Below are positions 7,121 to 10,236 of a stretch of 10,236 bases of DNA, one piece after another (within the stretch, counting starts at the first letter, position 1; each line of letters opens with the position of its first letter). The notes under the pieces are model-generated. The model was not told the DNA's origin and made no database searches. It saw only the letters and a program-made list of their open reading frames with translations. This DNA is from an uncultured Eubacteriales bacterium (lineage in GTDB: Bacteria > Bacillota > Clostridia > Oscillospirales > Oscillospiraceae): positions 1 through 10,236 of the forward strand of contig UREY01000043.1 in assembly GCA_900546915.1 (NCBI GenBank). Direction: 5' to 3'. Made by a program: the position numbers and the translations under genes.

Positions 7121-7657
7121 TTATAAATCATACCCGACTCCGTCGAGCAGCAGTTCTCGCATCCGCTGCTTTTCTTCGCCGGTTTTCTCACTCCAGAGCG
7201 TGGAAAACACGGGCCGCTCCTTCATGGCCTGTTTGTGCTTCTCCACAAACGCCTCATAGGTGCAAATCACCCGCGCCGGATTTCCCCCGGCGACAGAGCC
7301 GGACGGGATATCCTTCGTGACAACGGAACCGGCTCCAATGACCACCCGGTCCCCAATGGTCACGTTCGGCAAAATAATCGTCCCGCGCCCTACAAATACC
7401 TCGTTTCCTATGGTCACACGTCCTACCTTACTCACCCCCAAAGGGATCTGCGTACTGGCATCGTGGGCCAAAACCGTCACACCGGTCAAGGTCACACGAT
7501 TTCCAATGGAAACCAAAAAACCGTGCCCAAAATCAATGTTGGTGTTGTACAAATGCACGTCTTCCCCGATTTGCACGCCCCGGCTTCTTAAGTACTCCAC
7601 GCTGTTATAGTCCACAGGCCGGACGAGTTTCAATTTTTCCAAAATTTTGCGTATCAT
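7121..7657 (-). CDS. Left-handed beta-helix (hexapeptide repeat) O-acetyltransferase
   Basis: A 178-residue protein of the serine/maltose O-acetyltransferase fold (WcaF/NodL/LacA-like). It would move acetyl from acetyl-CoA to a sugar hydroxyl of the growing glycan and normally works as a trimer. Imperfect hexapeptide repeats run from about residue 28 to 125 ([32 protein letters not shown]). The usual end signature [19 protein letters not shown] is at 111-129. His65 in VLAHDAS sits where the family has its catalytic histidine. Residues 130-178 form a charged tail. The ATG at 7657 has AGGAGGG four bases upstream and lies 9 nt after the GT4 gene. The neighbours suggest it acts on a repeat unit made by this operon rather than on a free sugar. 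Confidence 0.92.
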   Translation of the reverse strand: MIRKILEKLKLVRPVDYNSVEYLRSRGVQIGEDVHLYNTNIDFGHGFLVSIGNRVTLTGVTVLAHDASTQIPLGVSKVGRVTIGNEVFVGRGTIILPNVTIGDRVVIGAGSVVTKDIPSGSVAGGNPARVICTYEAFVEKHKQAMKERPVFSTLWSEKTGEEKQRMRELLLDGVGYDL

Positions 7658-7666
7658 AGCTCCCTC

Positions 7667-8830
7667 CTACTCCGGCACGCTGCCAAACAAGCCCTCGATT
7701 TTTCTCATCACACAGGAAGGAAGAAACACAGCAGGCAGCCTCGTGTTTCCTTGGATCTCTTCGTATAAATTCCGATCGCGCAAAATGCGCTCCACCTGCT
7801 CCGCCAAAGCTTCCGGACTTTGCTCCGTCAGCAGCCCATTTTCGCCGTCCACGATAAACTCACACGGACCTCTGGATTTGGTGACCACGCAGGGAATGCC
7901 CAGGCACATGGCCTCCAGGACCGCCAGTCCCTGAGACTCCACATAGGACGGGTGGACCAGCAGGTCCGCATGCTTGATATAGGGATAGGGATTCGGCTGA
8001 TTGCCGGTCAGGATCACGCAATCCTGCAGGCGCCGCCGCTGAATCAGCTCCTCCAGCTGCCGGCGCATCTCTCCGTCTCCCACCCAGTACCACCGAAAGG
8101 CAACGCCGTGCTCGCGCAGCCTGCAGGCGGCAAAGATGACGTTCTCCGGGTGCTTTTCTGGAGACAATCGTCCGACGGTAACCAGACGGGGCAGGCGCTC
8201 CGGGCGGTATGGAGAAAATTCCCCGGCCTTACGCGCAATTTCAGCCGGGTCCAGCATGTTCGGTATGACGGTGAGCTTTTCCTTTAAGCTCGGCGCCGCC
8301 TCGGCAAGCATATCCCGGCAGCTCTGAGACACCGCCACAATTTGATCGCAGGCCCGCGCCGCCTCTTCATAAGACGGCAGATCCACATTCACCGCCCCGT
8401 GATGCCACCAGGCAATCCGCCTGTCCGCCCTCACCGCAAAGGCGGCGATTTGGGTACAAATGCCGCTGCGAAAGCCGACAACGCAATGGTAGTGCTTGTC
8501 ACCCGTCAGCAGCCTTCGGGCAAGAGAGATCCTCTTTTGTCCAAAAAGGCGCATCAGCAGAAAAATCAGGCGCATTTTCAGGCTGAACCAGTCTCTTCGG
8601 CCTATGCACCGCAATAAGCAGCGCAACAGAGGCCCATACGTTCCCTCCAAACTCCGCAAGGAGGCATGGACCTCTTTGGGAAGCTCCGGAGCATAATCCC
8701 CCCACGCCTCCAAAAGCAGCAGGTCAACCTCATAACGGCGGTAATCCAAATGGGTCAAAATGTCCAGAAGAGATTTCTCCACGCCGCCGGACTGGAGGTG
8801 ACCGTTTATAAAAAGAAGCTTTTTTTTCAT
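7667..8830 (-). CDS. Glycosyltransferase family 4 (GT-B fold), complete
   Basis: A 387-residue retaining glycosyltransferase that probably adds a sugar from a nucleotide-sugar donor to a lipid-linked glycan at the inner face of the membrane. The N-terminal domain opens with KKKLLFINGHLQSGGVEKS (2-20), the GGxE-type loop of GT4 enzymes. The donor-binding C-terminal half shows VTVGRLSPEKHPENVI (217-232), GDGEMRRQLEEL (251-262) and HPSYVESQGLAVLEA (293-307), with the EX7E pair at Glu298 and Glu306. The frame stays open upstream to 8947, but the ATG at 8830 is preferred because it gives the usual GT4 N-terminus and lies 4 nt after the GT2 stop. The only ribosome binding site candidate is AGGAAG, about 11 bases upstream, so coupling with the GT2 gene is likely. 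The donor and acceptor sugars are unknown. Confidence 0.94.
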   Translation of the reverse strand: MKKKLLFINGHLQSGGVEKSLLDILTHLDYRRYEVDLLLLEAWGDYAPELPKEVHASLRSLEGTYGPLLRCLLRCIGRRDWFSLKMRLIFLLMRLFGQKRISLARRLLTGDKHYHCVVGFRSGICTQIAAFAVRADRRIAWWHHGAVNVDLPSYEEAARACDQIVAVSQSCRDMLAEAAPSLKEKLTVIPNMLDPAEIARKAGEFSPYRPERLPRLVTVGRLSPEKHPENVIFAACRLREHGVAFRWYWVGDGEMRRQLEELIQRRRLQDCVILTGNQPNPYPYIKHADLLVHPSYVESQGLAVLEAMCLGIPCVVTKSRGPCEFIVDGENGLLTEQSPEALAEQVERILRDRNLYEEIQGNTRLPAVFLPSCVMRKIEGLFGSVPE

Positions 8831-8834
8831 AGGC

Positions 8835-9845
8835 TCATCGCTTCCTGGCTCTCGACAACACAGACACCAAGCGGCGCATGGCGACGGAGCGGTATCGGAT
8901 CGACTCATACACCATGCGGAACGACAGAGGAAGACCGGATGTGTCATATCCTCGCATCATCCGCACCACTCTGGGGTGATTCATCACCGCCCGGATTTTT
9001 TGGTTTCGCTCCCGGCGGGAAAGCCCGTTATCGCACAAAATATAGTAGATCTCCGCCCGGGCCAGGTAAAACATATTGGATTTGATTTGCTGGGTAAAAT
9101 CGAAGTCCGGACAGTCGGCAAAGAAGCGTTCCGTCTCCTCGTTGATTTTCAAATAGCTCTCCCACCACCAGGACCGGTAGGTTTTGGACGCCGAGCCATC
9201 GGTGACCCGGTAATGGTAGAGGTACCTCCCTTTTAAATAAGCAAAAGAATTGGCGCAGTAAAGCACCTCGGAACCAAAGGGCGCGTCTTCGCTGATGTGG
9301 ATATCCTCCCGATAAAACAGGTGGTTTTCCACCAGAACGCTTCGCTTCATCAGCAATACACAGTTGGAAATGGTAATGGGAAATTCCACGCCGTCCATGA
9401 CCAAGTGAGGAAAAATCTGCTCCCGCATCGCCGCCCTGTCATAGAAGCCTTGCGCCACGTTGGGCTGGGAAAAGGGAAACTCCTCGCTGCCCCGAAAGCG
9501 CACATAATCGCACAGGCAAACATCCGCCCCCTCCGCCAGCATAGCCTCATACATCTCCGGAGAGATCCAGTCATCCGCATCCACAAACGCAACGTATTCT
9601 CCGGCCGCCGCCCGGAGCCCGGCATTTCGGGCAGAGGCCGCCCGTCCGTTGACCTTGTGAATGACCTGGACGCGCCGGTCTTTTCCGGCATAGGCGTCGC
9701 AAATCGCCGGGGAAGAATCCGTGGACCCGTCGTCCACCAGAATCACTTGCATATCCTGCAGGGTCTGAGCCAAAATGCTGTCCACACACTGGGCCAGATA
9801 ACGCTCTGCATTGTACACCGGGACAATTACGCTGACCTTTGGCAT
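8835..9845 (-). CDS. Glycosyltransferase family 2 (GT-A fold)
   Basis: A 336-residue inverting glycosyltransferase of the WcaA/CpsI-like type. Residues 3-11 (KVSVIVPVY) form the first beta strand. VILVDDGSTD (34-43) gives the nucleotide-binding aspartates. NGRAASARNAG (66-76) is the family's N-x(n)-ARN-G loop; here it reads GRAAS where GGLSS or GGLSA is usual. AFVDADDW (86-93) is the DxD metal-binding motif. The C-terminal third is not a multi-span membrane region, so this is not a processive synthase. The ATG at 9845 lies one base after the preceding GT4 gene, with GGAGG six bases upstream. It would add one sugar of the repeat unit; which one cannot be told. Confidence 0.94.
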   Translation of the reverse strand: MPKVSVIVPVYNAERYLAQCVDSILAQTLQDMQVILVDDGSTDSSPAICDAYAGKDRRVQVIHKVNGRAASARNAGLRAAAGEYVAFVDADDWISPEMYEAMLAEGADVCLCDYVRFRGSEEFPFSQPNVAQGFYDRAAMREQIFPHLVMDGVEFPITISNCVLLMKRSVLVENHLFYREDIHISEDAPFGSEVLYCANSFAYLKGRYLYHYRVTDGSASKTYRSWWWESYLKINEETERFFADCPDFDFTQQIKSNMFYLARAEIYYILCDNGLSRRERNQKIRAVMNHPRVVRMMRGYDTSGLPLSFRMVYESIRYRSVAMRRLVSVLSRARKR

Positions 9846-9846
9846 G

Positions 9847-10236
9847 TCAATCCTCCATGAGCCGATACAGCTTCTCCATTTCTTTCCTACGGGAATAGTC
9901 TCTCTGCTTACAGCAAGCCGACAATTGCGCCATCTTTTCCGGATCCCGGAGGAGCTTCACAATTCCCGCTGCGCATTCCTCATTCTCCATGGGGACGATT
10001 ACGCCGTCCACCCCGTCCTCCAGCTGGCTGGCGGAGGTGGGGTAGCGGGTGATGACCACAGGCTTCCCCAGCAGCTGCGCCTCCCGGACGCAGACGCAAT
10101 TGCCCTCATAACGGGAAGGCTGCACATATAAGTCGCAGGATCGGATATAGGGATATGGGTTCTCCTTCTTTCCCAAAATAACCACATAGTCCTCCATCCC
10201 GGCCTCTGCAATCCTCCGCCGGATCAACGGCTCGTC
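9847..10236 (-). CDS. Glycosyltransferase family 4, C-terminal part (5' end outside the window)
   Basis: The last 129 residues of a GT4 enzyme; the frame is open through base 10236, so the start lies beyond the right edge. Visible are VILGKKENPYPYI, then LYVQPSRYEGNCVCVREA with an EX7E pair (the glutamate of YEG and that of REA), then LLGKPVVITRYPTSASQL. This is the donor-sugar-binding half of the GT-B fold. The NPYPYI loop also occurs in the second GT4 protein encoded at 7667-8830, which points to related enzymes. It is the first gene of the operon that can be seen here; the operon probably starts further upstream. Confidence 0.9.
   Translation of the reverse strand, partial: DEPLIRRRIAEAGMEDYVVILGKKENPYPYIRSCDLYVQPSRYEGNCVCVREAQLLGKPVVITRYPTSASQLEDGVDGVIVPMENEECAAGIVKLLRDPEKMAQLSACCKQRDYSRRKEMEKLYRLMED

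Noticed and set aside
8831..8947. A 39-residue N-terminal extension on the complete GT4 protein
   Set aside because: The extension lies wholly in the end of the GT2 gene and has four Cys and no similarity to GT4 proteins, which normally begin with a short Lys-rich strand such as MKKKLLFI.
1..10236. tRNA, rRNA, CRISPR, insertion sequence or phage attachment signals
   Set aside because: No tRNA-like cloverleaf or CCA end, no regularly spaced repeats, no transposase or integrase motifs and no terminal inverted repeats with target duplications were seen.

Overview
The window looks like chromosomal DNA from a Gram-positive anaerobe, most likely a GC-rich Clostridia member of the Oscillospiraceae/Flavonifractor type. 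The clues are strong AGGAGG ribosome binding sites, a class A penicillin-binding protein with a Lys-rich cytoplasmic N-terminus, GC-rich codon use, and a ferredoxin/FrhB-type protein inside a cell-surface glycan operon. The taxonomic call is inference. All nine genes that can be supported lie on the minus strand, so transcription runs from high to low coordinates.

Region 1 (10236 down to 3251) is a tightly packed surface-polysaccharide operon. In order of transcription it holds the 3' end of a GT4 glycosyltransferase, a GT2 glycosyltransferase, a complete GT4 glycosyltransferase, a left-handed beta-helix O-acetyltransferase, a polysaccharide pyruvyl transferase family protein, a Wzx/MATE-like polysaccharide flippase and a two-[4Fe-4S] FrhB-like protein. 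The junctions are 1, 4, 9, 15, 2 and 1 nt long, so translation is probably coupled. Together the genes suggest cytoplasmic assembly of a lipid-linked repeat unit, decoration with acetyl and pyruvyl groups, and export by the flippase. No polymerase, priming transferase, chain-length regulator or attachment enzyme lies in the window; these may be further upstream, beyond 10236.

Region 2 (3006 to 3250) is the only sizeable non-coding gap. It holds several inverted repeats that fit transcription termination at the end of the glycan operon, then a good extended -10 promoter (TGATATAAT read on the minus strand), then a leader of about 90 nt ending in a near-perfect Shine-Dalgarno sequence.

Region 3 (3005 down to 1) is a second, two-gene transcription unit. 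It encodes a bifunctional class A penicillin-binding protein (peptidoglycan glycosyltransferase plus transpeptidase) and then, 10 nt downstream, the 5' part of a class I SAM-dependent methyltransferase of the RlmI/COG1092 type that runs off the left edge. The penicillin-binding protein has a CxxC...CxxC zinc-ribbon-like insert between its two catalytic domains and a cysteine-rich C-terminal region; this is the most unusual feature seen here.

I saw no tRNA, rRNA, CRISPR array, insertion sequence or transposase. I did not find a convincing new multi-gene system. The best leads are the penicillin-binding protein insert and the uncharacterised redox protein in the glycan operon.
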